From the NCBI GenBank assembly GCA_029864335.1, contig JAOTTS010000016.1, forward strand, positions 1 to 47,146: DNA of 47,146 nucleotides, written 5' to 3'. This document shows positions 33,418 through 41,755 of this stretch, one piece after another. The position numbers and the translations under genes are program-made. The DNA is from Candidatus Nitrosopumilus sp. GTDB lineage: Archaea; Thermoproteota; Nitrososphaeria; Nitrososphaerales; Nitrosopumilaceae. Each line of letters starts with the position of its first letter. The first letter of the stretch is position 1. The notes beneath the pieces are model-generated. The model was not told the origin of the DNA. It searched no databases and worked only from the letters and a program-made list of their open reading frames with translations.

Positions 33418-34539
33418 ATGAAATCAGCAATTTTAATCACATATGATCAGGAAGATTCGATAAATGAAGCTAAGGGGCTATGTGATGCGGCAGGATATGA
33501 GGTAGTTCACACAATCCAACAAGATTATCTAAAAAAACCAAAGTATGGAATTAGTGGAGGAATTTTAGAAAGACTAGAGGAGATATCTGAGAAACTTAGA
33601 CCAGATGTAATCATATTTGATGAAATTTTAAAGCCAAGTCAAAATTACAATCTAGCCTCTGCATTACATCGGGAGGTTTTAGATAGAGAAGGGTTAATTC
33701 TTGAGATTTTTGAAAGTAGAACATCAAGTACTGAATCAAAGTTGCAAGTCAAATTAGCTCAATTACGATACGAGATGGCCAGAGCAAAGGAAAAAGTTCG
33801 TCTTGCAAATATGGGAGAGCAACCAGGATTTATGGGAATTGGAAAGTTTGAGGTAGATGTTTACTATAATGATATCAAACATAGAATGCAAACATTAAGA
33901 TCTAAACTTGAAAAAGCAGGAAAGCAAAGAGAACTTCATAGACAGGGACGAAAGAGAATGGGATTCAAAACAATTTCTCTAGCAGGATATACGTCTGCAG
34001 GAAAAACAACATTGTTTAACAAAGTAACAGGTGAATCAAGAGCTCAAAGTAAAGAACTGTTTACAACACTTACTACAACAACACGAAGAGTAACAATTGA
34101 TCAAGAACCATTCTTGATTGCAGATACGGTTGGATTTATAAGTAAATTACCTGCATACATGATAGATGCATTCAAATCAACTTTAGAAGAATTAACATAC
34201 ACAGATATCATTATTCTAGTGATTGATATTAGCGATTCTGTATTTGAATTAAAAAAGAAATTTTCTAGTTGCATGCGAACTTTAAGTGAATTAGGTGTTG
34301 AAAAAGATAAGATAGTTTATGTATTAAATAAAGATGATTTATTAAAACAAGATGAGATTAATAGAAAAATTGACATACTTAATTTATCTGAAAATAAAAA
34401 AGTGATTTCAGTTTCTGCAAAAACAGGCAAAAATATTAAGGAGTTAAAAAAATTAATCAAAAATATTTCAGAAAGTCATTATTCATATAATTTCAATAAA
34501 AGTTCACCTGAAGGAGTTAAAGAGACATTTGGTAATTGA
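33418..34539 (+). CDS. hflX: GTPase HflX
   Basis: 373 residues. The N-terminal HflX domain ([16 protein letters not shown]) and a coiled-coil linker ([20 protein letters not shown]) precede the G domain. G1 is GYTSAGKTT at about 190, G3 DTVGF at 236 and G4 NKDD at 304. HflX splits or rescues stalled ribosomes. It overlaps trm56 by 11 bp and so belongs to a run of translation genes that leads into tfe. Confidence 0.93.
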   Translation: MKSAILITYDQEDSINEAKGLCDAAGYEVVHTIQQDYLKKPKYGISGGILERLEEISEKLRPDVIIFDEILKPSQNYNLASALHREVLDREGLILEIFESRTSSTESKLQVKLAQLRYEMARAKEKVRLANMGEQPGFMGIGKFEVDVYYNDIKHRMQTLRSKLEKAGKQRELHRQGRKRMGFKTISLAGYTSAGKTTLFNKVTGESRAQSKELFTTLTTTTRRVTIDQEPFLIADTVGFISKLPAYMIDAFKSTLEELTYTDIIILVIDISDSVFELKKKFSSCMRTLSELGVEKDKIVYVLNKDDLLKQDEINRKIDILNLSENKKVISVSAKTGKNIKELKKLIKNISESHYSYNFNKSSPEGVKETFGN

Positions 34540-35062
34540 AGTTGTAAGAATTGGGCAACGTCTAGTAAGAGATGATCGAGTAACAACACATGTTGCACTT
34601 GTTTCAAGAGCATTTGGTGCAGAAAGAATTTTCATGAATGAAGTTAATCCAGAAATCAAGGATACTGTAGAAAAAATCAATAAAACTTGGGGAGGAAAAT
34701 TTGAGGTAAAGTTTATTGAAAAATGGAAATCTGTTGTAAAAAAGAAAAAAGAAGAAAACTTCAAAATTGTTCATCTTTCAATGTATGGTCAAAACATCAA
34801 CATTATTCAGGAGGAACTGCAGAAAGAAAAAAATGTATTAATTGTTGTGGGGGCTGAAAAAGTTCCTAGAGAAATTTATGAATTAGCAGACTATAATGTA
34901 GGAGTTGGTAGTCAACCTCATTCTGAGATTAGTGCCCTAGCAATTCTTTTAGATCGTATTCAAAAAGGCAAACAATTCGAGAAAGACTTTACAGATGCAA
35001 AAAGAAAGATCATACCCACAAAAAATGGTAAAAATGTACAAGTAAAAGAAACAAGGGATTAA
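34529..35062 (+). CDS. trm56: tRNA (cytidine-56-2'-O)-methyltransferase
   Basis: 177 residues of the archaeal SPOUT-class Trm56 family, which methylates C56 in the T-loop of t[23 protein letters not shown] is diagnostic, followed by [17 protein letters not shown] and the SAM-knot region [20 protein letters not shown], then [17 protein letters not shown]. The start is TTG 34529, with AAGGAG about 12 nt upstream inside hflX. Length is normal. Confidence 0.94.
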   Translation: MVIEVVRIGQRLVRDDRVTTHVALVSRAFGAERIFMNEVNPEIKDTVEKINKTWGGKFEVKFIEKWKSVVKKKKEENFKIVHLSMYGQNINIIQEELQKEKNVLIVVGAEKVPREIYELADYNVGVGSQPHSEISALAILLDRIQKGKQFEKDFTDAKRKIIPTKNGKNVQVKETRD

Positions 35063-35088
35063 TAGTAGAAAATTAGGAGTCATTAGAG

Positions 35089-35604
35089 TTGGTAGACAAA
35101 TATGAAGATCCTTTTGTTAGAATCGCCTCTATGATCGGAGGAGATGAATATCTTAAAGTGGCAAGATCATTACTTAAAGCCGAAGATGCAACTGATGAAG
35201 AAATTGCAAGCTCTACAGGTCTAAGAATTAACATGGTAAGAAAAGTATTGTATGATTTGTTTGGAAAATCTCTAATTACTGGAATCAGAGTTAAAGATGA
35301 GAGAAAAGGTTGGTTTGTCTATAGATGGAGAACTAGAAGAGAAGAAGTTGAACATTTCATCGAAAACCAAAAAAAGAAAATTGAAGAAAGGTTACAACAA
35401 AGATTAGATTATGAAAATGCTTCTGACTTTTATCATTGTGGTAATGAAGACTGTCCAAGAGTAACATTTGAGAGTGCACTTGATGGCATGTTCAAATGCC
35501 CATCATGTGGAAGTGTTTTAAACTTAAAGAAAAATGATAAATCTAAAAAAGCATACTCAAAGAAAATTGATGAGATAAAAAAAGATATGCAGCAAACATT
35601 CTGA
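35089..35604 (+). CDS. tfe: Transcription initiation factor TFE, alpha subunit
   Basis: 171 residues. A winged helix (residues about 5-95: EDATDEEIASSTGLRINMVR, KVLYDLFGKSLI) is followed by a coiled linker and a zinc ribbon (HCGNEDCPRVTF, FKCPSCGS). TFE stabilises promoter opening with RNA polymerase. The start is TTG 35089, with TTAGGAG ending about 11 nt upstream, which is typical for SD-led internal operon genes here. Confidence 0.95.
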   Translation: MVDKYEDPFVRIASMIGGDEYLKVARSLLKAEDATDEEIASSTGLRINMVRKVLYDLFGKSLITGIRVKDERKGWFVYRWRTRREEVEHFIENQKKKIEERLQQRLDYENASDFYHCGNEDCPRVTFESALDGMFKCPSCGSVLNLKKNDKSKKAYSKKIDEIKKDMQQTF

Positions 35605-35650
35605 TTTGTTGCGGCAATAAGGATAAATACAAAATCAAAGTATTGTGATT

Positions 35651-36055
35651 ATGTCAACAGACGATTCATCATCTATCTGTAATGTTTGGAAAGGAAATAC
35701 ATCTAAAATTATCAACAAATTGGAATTGCAGATACCTTCACATTTTCAAATCTATTCAGATATGTACAAAGAATATCTTCGTTCCATAGATGATATTTTT
35801 GGGACATGTATTTTGTCAGAAAAAGAATTTCTTGATAAATTGAACATTGATCCCAATTTTATGAAAAGTCTTGGAATGTATTCGAATTTTCTTAGTGGTG
35901 TTTGGATCAATCAAATAGAAAATTATGATAATTATCTTAAATGGTATTCTCAAATGAGAATTTCAGGCATGAAATCATATGAAGAACTCATGCATATAAT
36001 GATGGATTCCTATTCAAAAACACTTTCTAATTTATCAAAAAATATCAAAGAATAA
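35651..36055 (+). CDS. Helical protein of unknown function, phasin/PhaE-like
   Basis: 134 residues from ATG 35651 (MSTDDSSSICNVWKGNTSK). It is all-helical with aromatic residues on one face (FQIYSDMYKEYLRSIDDIF, WINQIENYDNYLKWYSQMRI). Size and texture resemble the helical proteins at 22.8-27.2 kb and the PHA-synthase partner PhaE of some thaumarchaea. No PHA synthase is adjacent. The GTG at 35645 is two codons upstream and less likely. Confidence 0.6.
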   Translation: MSTDDSSSICNVWKGNTSKIINKLELQIPSHFQIYSDMYKEYLRSIDDIFGTCILSEKEFLDKLNIDPNFMKSLGMYSNFLSGVWINQIENYDNYLKWYSQMRISGMKSYEELMHIMMDSYSKTLSNLSKNIKE

Positions 36056-36080
36056 GTTAGAGATTAAATAGGAGAAATTC

Positions 36081-37484
36081 TTGGAAAAAGCCTTGAATCA
36101 AATTACTACGGTCAATCCAGCAACAGGTGAAGAAATTAAGACTTTTACTGCAATGGATAAAAATCAGGTATTTGAGTTAGTTGGAAAAGCAAAAAGAGCT
36201 TATCCAGAATGGAAAAAAGATTATGAGAAACGTAGGAGTTATGTTTACAATTTAGTAGAATATCTAAAGAAACACAAAACAGAGCTTGCAAAAGTTGCAA
36301 CAACTGAAATGGGTAAAGCTCTCAAAGAATCGATTGGCGAAGTTGAAAAATGTGCTTGGGCATTAGAATTTTATGCAGATCATGGAGATAGTTTTCTTTC
36401 CGATGAGGTTTTAAACACAGATGCAAGGAAGAGTTTTCTAACTTTTGAACCATTAGGTGTGATTGGTTCTATAATGCCTTGGAATTTTCCTTACTGGCAG
36501 GCATTACGATTTGCAGCTCCATGTTTAATGGCAGGAAATGTAATCGTAATGAAACCATCCAGAGTAACTATGCAATCAGGAATTGAAATTGAAAAAGCAT
36601 TTACTGAATCAGGAATGCCAGATGGAATTTATCAAACAGTAGTAGGAAGTGTAGAATCTGCAAATCACCTAATTGATTCAGATGTTAACGCAGTTACTTT
36701 CACTGGAAGTACAAATGCTGGTGCAAAAGTTGGAGAAAGAACTGCAAAAAATTTGAAAAAATGTGTATTAGAATTAGGAGGAAGTGATCCTTTCATAGTA
36801 TTAGATGATGCAATTATTGAAAAAGCAGCTGAAGGTGCAGTTAAAGGAAGATTCATTAATTGTGGTCAAAGTTGTGTGGCCTCAAAAAGATTTTTTGTGG
36901 GAAAAAATATTGCAGATGAATTCACTGAATTATTTATCAAAAAAGCCTCTCAGCTCAAAGTAGGAGATCCTATGTCCATTGAAACAGATGTTGGACCAAT
37001 TTCAAATAAAGAAGGTTTAGAAACAATTTCTGGAATTGTAGAAGATGCAAAACAAAAAGGTGCCGAAGTCCTTTTAGGAGGTTCAGAGATGGATGGAAAA
37101 GGATTCTTCTATAAACCAACAATTCTTAAAAATATAAAATCAGACATGAGGATTGTAGCTGAAGAAACATTTGGACCAGTAGCACCAATTACAGTAGTAG
37201 AAAATGAGAGTGAGGCAATCAAATTAGCTAATGATAGTGAATTCGGTTTAGGTGCTAGTATCTGGACAAAAGATCTTGCTAAAGCAGATAAAATGTCAAG
37301 AAGAATAGATTCAGGAATTGTAAGTGTAAATAATGTAGTAATCTCAGATCCTAGAATTCCATTTGGAGGAATAAAACATAGTGGATTTGGAAGAGAACTA
37401 TCAAGATATGGAATGCTTGAATTTGTGAATCTAAAATCAGTTAGATTTTATGATAATCTGACACACCATCATTACGTAGAGTAG
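36081..37484 (+). CDS. gabD: NAD(P)-dependent aldehyde dehydrogenase (succinate-semialdehyde dehydrogenase type)
   Basis: 467 residues, the short form of the ALDH family like SSADH. ITTVNPATGEEI starts the protein. IMPWNFPYWQALRFAAPCLM, FTGSTNAGAKVGERTAKNLK, LELGGSDPFIV (catalytic Glu) and NCGQSCVASKRF (catalytic Cys near 260) are in order. The substrate is probably succinate or malonate semialdehyde, both intermediates close to the hydroxypropionate/hydroxybutyrate cycle. The TTG start has AGGAG 5 nt upstream. Confidence 0.88.
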   Translation: MEKALNQITTVNPATGEEIKTFTAMDKNQVFELVGKAKRAYPEWKKDYEKRRSYVYNLVEYLKKHKTELAKVATTEMGKALKESIGEVEKCAWALEFYADHGDSFLSDEVLNTDARKSFLTFEPLGVIGSIMPWNFPYWQALRFAAPCLMAGNVIVMKPSRVTMQSGIEIEKAFTESGMPDGIYQTVVGSVESANHLIDSDVNAVTFTGSTNAGAKVGERTAKNLKKCVLELGGSDPFIVLDDAIIEKAAEGAVKGRFINCGQSCVASKRFFVGKNIADEFTELFIKKASQLKVGDPMSIETDVGPISNKEGLETISGIVEDAKQKGAEVLLGGSEMDGKGFFYKPTILKNIKSDMRIVAEETFGPVAPITVVENESEAIKLANDSEFGLGASIWTKDLAKADKMSRRIDSGIVSVNNVVISDPRIPFGGIKHSGFGRELSRYGMLEFVNLKSVRFYDNLTHHHYVE

Positions 37485-37502
37485 ATTATTCATTAATGCT
37501 GT

Positions 37503-37766
37503 TTAAGATTCAGAAGAATCGTCTTCATCTTCTAAGTCATCTTCATCATCACATTCTTCTAACTCAACATAAGTGGGATTGCCATCTTCTCTAAAGTAAA
37601 TCTCAACACAAATATTTGAAGCTAGTGTATTGGCCAAAGTTTCAGCTAATTCCTTTGGAAAATTTCCCAATCTACTGGGATCTGAGGAATATCGATATTC
37701 AGTTATTTCATCCTCATGATAAAAATCTAATTCAATATCACCATTGACAAATTTTCTAACTCCCAT
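37503..37766 (-). CDS. Small very acidic protein of unknown function
   Basis: 87 residues ending in an Asp/Glu/Ser tail (EECDDEDDLEDEDDSSES). The first 65 residues look like a compact fold (GDIELDFYHEDEITEYRYSS). No family recognised. It is convergent with gabD, with 18 bp between, and lies 29 bp downstream of the hemerythrin gene on the same strand. Confidence 0.6.
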   Translation of the reverse strand: MGVRKFVNGDIELDFYHEDEITEYRYSSDPSRLGNFPKELAETLANTLASNICVEIYFREDGNPTYVELEECDDEDDLEDEDDSSES

Positions 37767-37795
37767 AACTTGGCCAAATATACTATAAGACAGAT

Positions 37796-38353
37796 CTAAC
37801 TACCTTGTTCTGATACATCATTTGAAAGATTTTCAGCCAATTTCTCATAATGTTCTCTAGATTTTCCTAAATCATTTAGTTGAGTTCTCTCAATTTCATT
37901 AAGTTCATTATCTACTTTTTTGGAAACATATTGTAATCGTGCTTCAGCCATCATGAATAATCTGTTATTTTCTTTCCAAAGATGTTCTGTCACATGTTCA
38001 ACATATTGTTGCATATCACTAATCAATTTTGTAGAATCGCCTGATGAGAGATATTCTTTAGCAGACTCTTCCATTGCAGTTCCAATTTCTCGTGAACGTT
38101 GATGATCAATCAACATCATTGCAATAGGACCCATATTACTAGGCATTCCAGCTTGTTCTAATGCAGGAAATAGAGATTTTTCTTCTTTAGTGTGATGGCA
38201 AATATCAGTAAAGTTTTTTGAAAAATCAATAACAGGAACTAAAATTGATTCAGGAATTTGTTTACCGTCATTTAGTAATTGAATTGTAGATTCCATTGCT
38301 TTGATGACTTTTTCTATCAAGTCATGATCGCGTCTTAATGATGCTGTAGACAT
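37796..38353 (-). CDS. Hemerythrin (HHE) domain protein
   Basis: 185 residues. A four-helix bundle with di-iron ligands in family order: H10 (RRDHDLI), H53/H54 and E58 (CHHTKEEKSLF), H84 (IDHQRSRE), and H120, H124 and E128 (VEHVTEHLWKENN). A further helical tail follows (NEIERTQLNDLG). HHE proteins bind oxygen or nitric oxide, or sense iron. In an ammonia oxidiser handling NO, an NO-related role is attractive but unproven. A pair of palindromes lies about 70-105 bp upstream of the ATG, beyond a GATATAGATA box at 38374-38383. Confidence 0.88.
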   Translation of the reverse strand: MSTASLRRDHDLIEKVIKAMESTIQLLNDGKQIPESILVPVIDFSKNFTDICHHTKEEKSLFPALEQAGMPSNMGPIAMMLIDHQRSREIGTAMEESAKEYLSSGDSTKLISDMQQYVEHVTEHLWKENNRLFMMAEARLQYVSKKVDNELNEIERTQLNDLGKSREHYEKLAENLSNDVSEQGS

Positions 38354-38424
38354 AATAATTTTAAATAAAATCCAATATCTATATCTTATTTATTTTAAAA
38401 AAATAATTAAAAGATAGAAATTAG

Positions 38425-38459
38425 TTAACGATGAATCGTTAAGAGATCGTTTTAACGAT
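38425..38459. promoter_or_regulatory. Two adjacent palindromes (TTAACGAT/ATCGTTAA)
   Basis: TTAACGAT-GA-ATCGTTAA at 38425-38442 is an 8+2+8 perfect palindrome. ATCGTT-TT-AACGAT at 38446-38459 repeats the same half-sites. The second covers the last codons and stop of the lysine-rich protein gene. They could be operators of the hemerythrin gene or form a 3' hairpin for the upstream gene. Confidence 0.45.
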
Positions 38460-38724
38460 TAGAGAGGCTCTTTGATTTTACAAATGCCCAAATCTTTTTG
38501 GTCATTTCACTTGGAGCAATTGGTTTATTGCCAAATACTTGTTCTACAGTTTCTTTACGACCTGCAAAATTGATTGCATATCCACCAAATGCTGGTTTTT
38601 TTGTTTTTGATTTAGCCTTCTTTTTTGGTGCAGCCTTCTTTTTTGGTGTAGCCTTCTTTTTTGGTGTAGCCTTCTTTTTTGTTGTAGTTTTTCTTTTTGT
38701 TGTAGCTTTCTTTTTTACTGCCAA
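38452..38724 (-). CDS. Lysine-rich DNA-binding-like protein with SWIB-like C-terminus
   Basis: 90 residues. Residues 1-42 are histone H1-like repeats (ATPKKKATPKKKAAPKKKA). From about 60 comes VEQVFGNKPIAPSEMTKKIW and AFVKSKSLSNR, resembling the first half of a SWIB domain. The family normally continues for another 30 residues, so this is a short or truncated form. H1-like tails fused to SWIB are known in chlamydiae. A nucleoid or chromatin role is inferred. Confidence 0.7.
   Translation of the reverse strand: MAVKKKATTKRKTTTKKKATPKKKATPKKKAAPKKKAKSKTKKPAFGGYAINFAGRKETVEQVFGNKPIAPSEMTKKIWAFVKSKSLSNR
38614..38721 (-). repeat. 18-bp tandem repeat encoding KKKATP-like hexapeptides
   Basis: Six 18-bp units start at 38614, 38632, 38650, 38668, 38686 and 38704. 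The first four differ by only one or two bases (core agccttcttttttggtg). They encode the lysine-rich tail. Such repeats can change number by slippage. Confidence 0.8.
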
Positions 38725-38760
38725 TTTCTTGTAATTTTATTTCAAAGAAAGTATAATAAC

Positions 38761-39417
38761 TTACACTTTTACATAATTCAAAACAAGATGATTTTTAAGT
38801 CTCTTGATAGATTTAAGACGAAGATTAGGCGAATTTGAGATTTTTCTAAATCCATTTCCCTCAATTAAGGATACTGCATTTTTTCCTCCAATTAAAAATG
38901 GGGATAGGGTGATGAACAACTCATCAAAAAGATCATATTTTATAAATTCCCAATTAATAGTCCCTCCTCCTTCAATTAGAACTGATTTGATTTTTTTATC
39001 TAAAAGTTTTTTTAATAATAATTTGATATTAATTGAATTTTTTCCTGCGACAATTATTTCTATAGGAAATTTTTTAAGTTTATCAAGATTTGATTTGCTG
39101 ATTTGATTTGATACAGCTATAATTGTTGAGATTTTATTGCTTGTTTGAATTATTTTTGAATTTTTAGATACAGTACCTTTAGAATCTAAAACAATTCTGA
39201 TTGGATTTTTACCTTTAGTGTGACGTACAGTTAACATAGGATCATCAATTAAAACAGTATTTTTTCCTACAAGTATTCCATCTACTTTAGATCTTAGTTT
39301 ATGTAATCTAATACTATCTTGTTTTGAAGATAGTTTTGAATCACCTGTAACAGTTGCAATCTTTCCATCAATAGATGTTGCAGCACTCAAAATTATATAT
39401 GGTCTAGATTTTTCCAT
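38761..39417 (-). CDS. Diaminohydroxyphosphoribosylamino-pyrimidine reductase (archaeal RibD reductase type)
   Basis: 218 residues of the RibD C-terminal (DHFR-like) family without a deaminase domain, as in archaeal 2,5-diamino-6-ribosylamino-pyrimidinone phosphate reductase (ArfC). Motifs: LSAATSIDGKIATVTGDSKLS, VDGILVGKNTVLIDDP, IRIVLDSKG and VLIEGGGTINWEF. It reduces the ribose to ribityl before deamination, the archaeal and fungal order. Last gene of the riboflavin cluster; its start overlaps the amidohydrolase by 14 bp. Confidence 0.9.
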   Translation of the reverse strand: MEKSRPYIILSAATSIDGKIATVTGDSKLSSKQDSIRLHKLRSKVDGILVGKNTVLIDDPMLTVRHTKGKNPIRIVLDSKGTVSKNSKIIQTSNKISTIIAVSNQISKSNLDKLKKFPIEIIVAGKNSINIKLLLKKLLDKKIKSVLIEGGGTINWEFIKYDLFDELFITLSPFLIGGKNAVSLIEGNGFRKISNSPNLRLKSIKRLKNHLVLNYVKV

Positions 39418-40594
39418 GTACTATTTTTCCTCCAATCATTACTGCTCTAATTGCTGATTCTGATGCTCTATGAACAATTGATGCATGTGGATTGTGCATT
39501 GGTTCTAAATCTAAAGCATGCTTATCAAGAAAAATACAATCTGCAATTTTCCCATTTTCAATTATTCCGATATTTTTTTTCAAAACTTTTCCACCATTTA
39601 TTGTAGCCATTTTAAGAATTTCTTTTGGATCAATTCTTTTTTTATAAATTCCCATAGTTACTTTCCAAAGAAAATCCATTTCTCTAAACATATCAGGTGA
39701 ATTTATCATCACGTTATCTGTACCTAATGCCAGGATACACCCTGCCTTTTGCATTAATTCTATATTTGGAATACCCTCAGCAAGTGAAGAGTTGGCTCTG
39801 GGGCAAATTACAATTCCTTGACTTTTTTTTGCTGCAGTAATAAGATCACTTTTTGAAGCAAAGGTCATATGAACTAAAAAATGAGGTTTCATTGATAATG
39901 CCCTTTTTGTTTCAGATTTGCCAGTAACTTTCTTTGATGCAGAAATACTTTGTTTAGTTTCTGATGAATGAATGGCTCTAAGTTTTGTTGTTTTTGAGTA
40001 GTGATTTAAAACTAAAGTACTATTCTCATTTGCACCACTAATACCAATTCCATCACATTTTTTGAGAAGGGCATTAAGATCACTAATTTTGTCTGTTGGA
40101 AAAGGCTGGTTTTTTCGAATTTCTGGAGATTTTTGATAAAATTCTAGTCTTCCTAAAATAATTGAACGTATGGGTATGTCAGAGAGGGCTTTTTTGAGTA
40201 AAATTACTCCATCTAATCCACCTTCTCGAAAATCAACAAATGTGGTGATTCCTTTTCGAAGCATTGAGTGGCAGGTATTTTTCATAAAAATTGATAAATT
40301 TTCTTGTGAGGTATTTTTTAGAATTTTTGATTTAGCTCCAAACACCGGATGAATTTTTTCTTCTACCGTACTATTGAGTATGACATCTTTTCCAATAGAA
40401 TCTCCTATGTGTGTATGCGCATTAATAAAACCAGGAATTAGTAGAAGACCTTCACAATCTATAGATTCTTCATTGATATGTGGTTGAATTTTAGTGTGAA
40501 TTTTTTTAAATGTGTTATTTTCAATTTTTACATTGGTTCTTAAAACAAAATCTAATTCTGAACCTTGTAATACACTAATATTTTTTATTAACAT
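39404..40594 (-). CDS. Amidohydrolase of deaminase type, in the riboflavin operon
   Basis: 396 residues of the cytosine/adenosine-deaminase-like amidohydrolase group. The metal motif HTH is at 60-62 (PGFINAHTHIGDS), HxxE at 209-212 (RAIHSSET), a His at 242 (FLVHMTF), CPRANSSL at 264-271 and the catalytic Asp at 293 (ALGTDN). The HxxE motif is that of aminohydrolases acting on heterocyclic amines such as MTA/SAH and cytosine, not of dihydroorotases. The gene overlaps gch3 by 7 bp and the reductase by 14 bp. Inference: it deaminates the 2,5-diamino-ribitylamino-pyrimidinone phosphate, or hydrolyses the formamide product of GTP cyclohydrolase III. A separate salvage role is possible. Confidence 0.8.
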   Translation of the reverse strand: MLIKNISVLQGSELDFVLRTNVKIENNTFKKIHTKIQPHINEESIDCEGLLLIPGFINAHTHIGDSIGKDVILNSTVEEKIHPVFGAKSKILKNTSQENLSIFMKNTCHSMLRKGITTFVDFREGGLDGVILLKKALSDIPIRSIILGRLEFYQKSPEIRKNQPFPTDKISDLNALLKKCDGIGISGANENSTLVLNHYSKTTKLRAIHSSETKQSISASKKVTGKSETKRALSMKPHFLVHMTFASKSDLITAAKKSQGIVICPRANSSLAEGIPNIELMQKAGCILALGTDNVMINSPDMFREMDFLWKVTMGIYKKRIDPKEILKMATINGGKVLKKNIGIIENGKIADCIFLDKHALDLEPMHNPHASIVHRASESAIRAVMIGGKIVHGKI

Positions 40595-41340
40595 GATAAT
40601 TCATAAACTTCAGGTTTTTCTTTTCCTGAATCTCTAATTTCTCGTATAGTATCAAGAGATTTTGTGGCCAATTTTACGGCTTCCCTGCTAGTATTTGCAG
40701 TTCCTATTCCACAATTCAAAGAAATTTCATCATTATCTTTTATCATGTCAATGAAATTCTGTACAGAATTTTTTCCATCTTTACTTGCAACTACCATGAA
40801 ATTATCACCTCCCATGAAAAATGTAAGAGAATTTTTTTCAAGAAAATATTTTGACATTTTTGAATATAATCCAAAAATTATTGATGTTATTTCATATGGT
40901 GAATCACTTTTTCTTCGTGAAGTAAGATCATTTACATCTAAATGCATTATTGTAACTTTTGAATCAGATGTATTATTAACAAATCCAAAAATATTATGTT
41001 CTTCATTTAAAATAATTTTATTTTTCTTTCCGTCATACGCCTTCAAATTTGCATTAAAAGGAGTATCTCCAAAACCAATTGAAATTGCTAAATGAACATT
41101 AAATGATTTTTCAAGTGTTTTTTGGATTTCAATGTGTTCGTCCAATCCAAGTTCATTAGAAACTACAAAAAATTCATCGGCTCGATTAAGAAAGACTAGA
41201 CAGTTTTTTGCAGAAAATAGTTTTTGTACTTCTTTGTACAATGACGCCTGAAGCATTTGTAGTTCATGTTCCCTATCACTTCCTAATGTTAATGTCCAAG
41301 GACCATATCCAGTTATTTTCAATATACTAAGTTGAATCAT
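40588..41340 (-). CDS. gch3: GTP cyclohydrolase III
   Basis: 250 residues of the archaeal GCH III (ArfA) family. It opens the imidazole ring of GTP to a formamidopyrimidine, starting archaeal riboflavin/F420 synthesis. Two related halves resemble nucleotide cyclase domains: the first has SIGFGDTPFNANLKA near 92-106, the second FFMGGDNFMVVASKDG near 167 and GIGTANTSREAVKLATKSLD near the end. The product keeps the formyl group, so a deformylase is needed next. It overlaps ribH by 4 bp. Confidence 0.93.
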   Translation of the reverse strand: MIQLSILKITGYGPWTLTLGSDREHELQMLQASLYKEVQKLFSAKNCLVFLNRADEFFVVSNELGLDEHIEIQKTLEKSFNVHLAISIGFGDTPFNANLKAYDGKKNKIILNEEHNIFGFVNNTSDSKVTIMHLDVNDLTSRRKSDSPYEITSIIFGLYSKMSKYFLEKNSLTFFMGGDNFMVVASKDGKNSVQNFIDMIKDNDEISLNCGIGTANTSREAVKLATKSLDTIREIRDSGKEKPEVYELSC

Positions 41341-41753
41341 TTTTGAATCCTCTTCAATTCATTAGAAATTTTTACAACAGCTTCTACTGCTCGTTCTGCA
41401 ACTGGTCTTATTCTAGCATAGGCATGTCTTTCTTGCATTCCAGGACCAGATATGCCTAAAGATACTGGTTTTTGATATTTTATAGATAATGCTGTTAATG
41501 CTTGAACAGCAGAATGTGATATTACTTCATCATGTTTTGTTTGTCCTTTAATTATAGCACCCAAAGTAACGATTGCATCAACATCATTTTTTTGTAATAA
41601 TGAATCTATAATTATAGGCATGTCGTAAGCACCAGGAACTGTACATGTATACAATATTTTCAATTTCAAAGTATTTGCTTTTTCTTGAGCTATTGCAAGC
41701 ATCCTAGATGTCACTTTCTCATTGAATTCTGAAACCACTATTGCAATATTCAA
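41337..41753 (-). CDS. ribH: 6,7-dimethyl-8-ribityllumazine synthase
   Basis: 138 residues. It condenses the ribitylamino-uracil with dihydroxybutanone phosphate. VVSEFNEKVTSRML, the VPGAYDMP turn, ALGAIIKGQTKHDEVI (with catalytic His) and PVSLGISGPG are present. Normal length for an archaeal lumazine synthase, which forms icosahedral or pentameric assemblies. It starts 2 bp after the ribB stop. Confidence 0.96.
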   Translation of the reverse strand: MNIAIVVSEFNEKVTSRMLAIAQEKANTLKLKILYTCTVPGAYDMPIIIDSLLQKNDVDAIVTLGAIIKGQTKHDEVISHSAVQALTALSIKYQKPVSLGISGPGMQERHAYARIRPVAERAVEAVVKISNELKRIQK

Positions 41754-41755
41754 TA

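Noticed and set aside
38498-38734. Repetitive hydrophobic frame (AFFFGV repeats) opposite the lysine-rich protein
   Set aside because: Mirror of the 18-bp repeat; the lysine-rich frame ends in a SWIB-like segment and has a proper start, the antisense does not.
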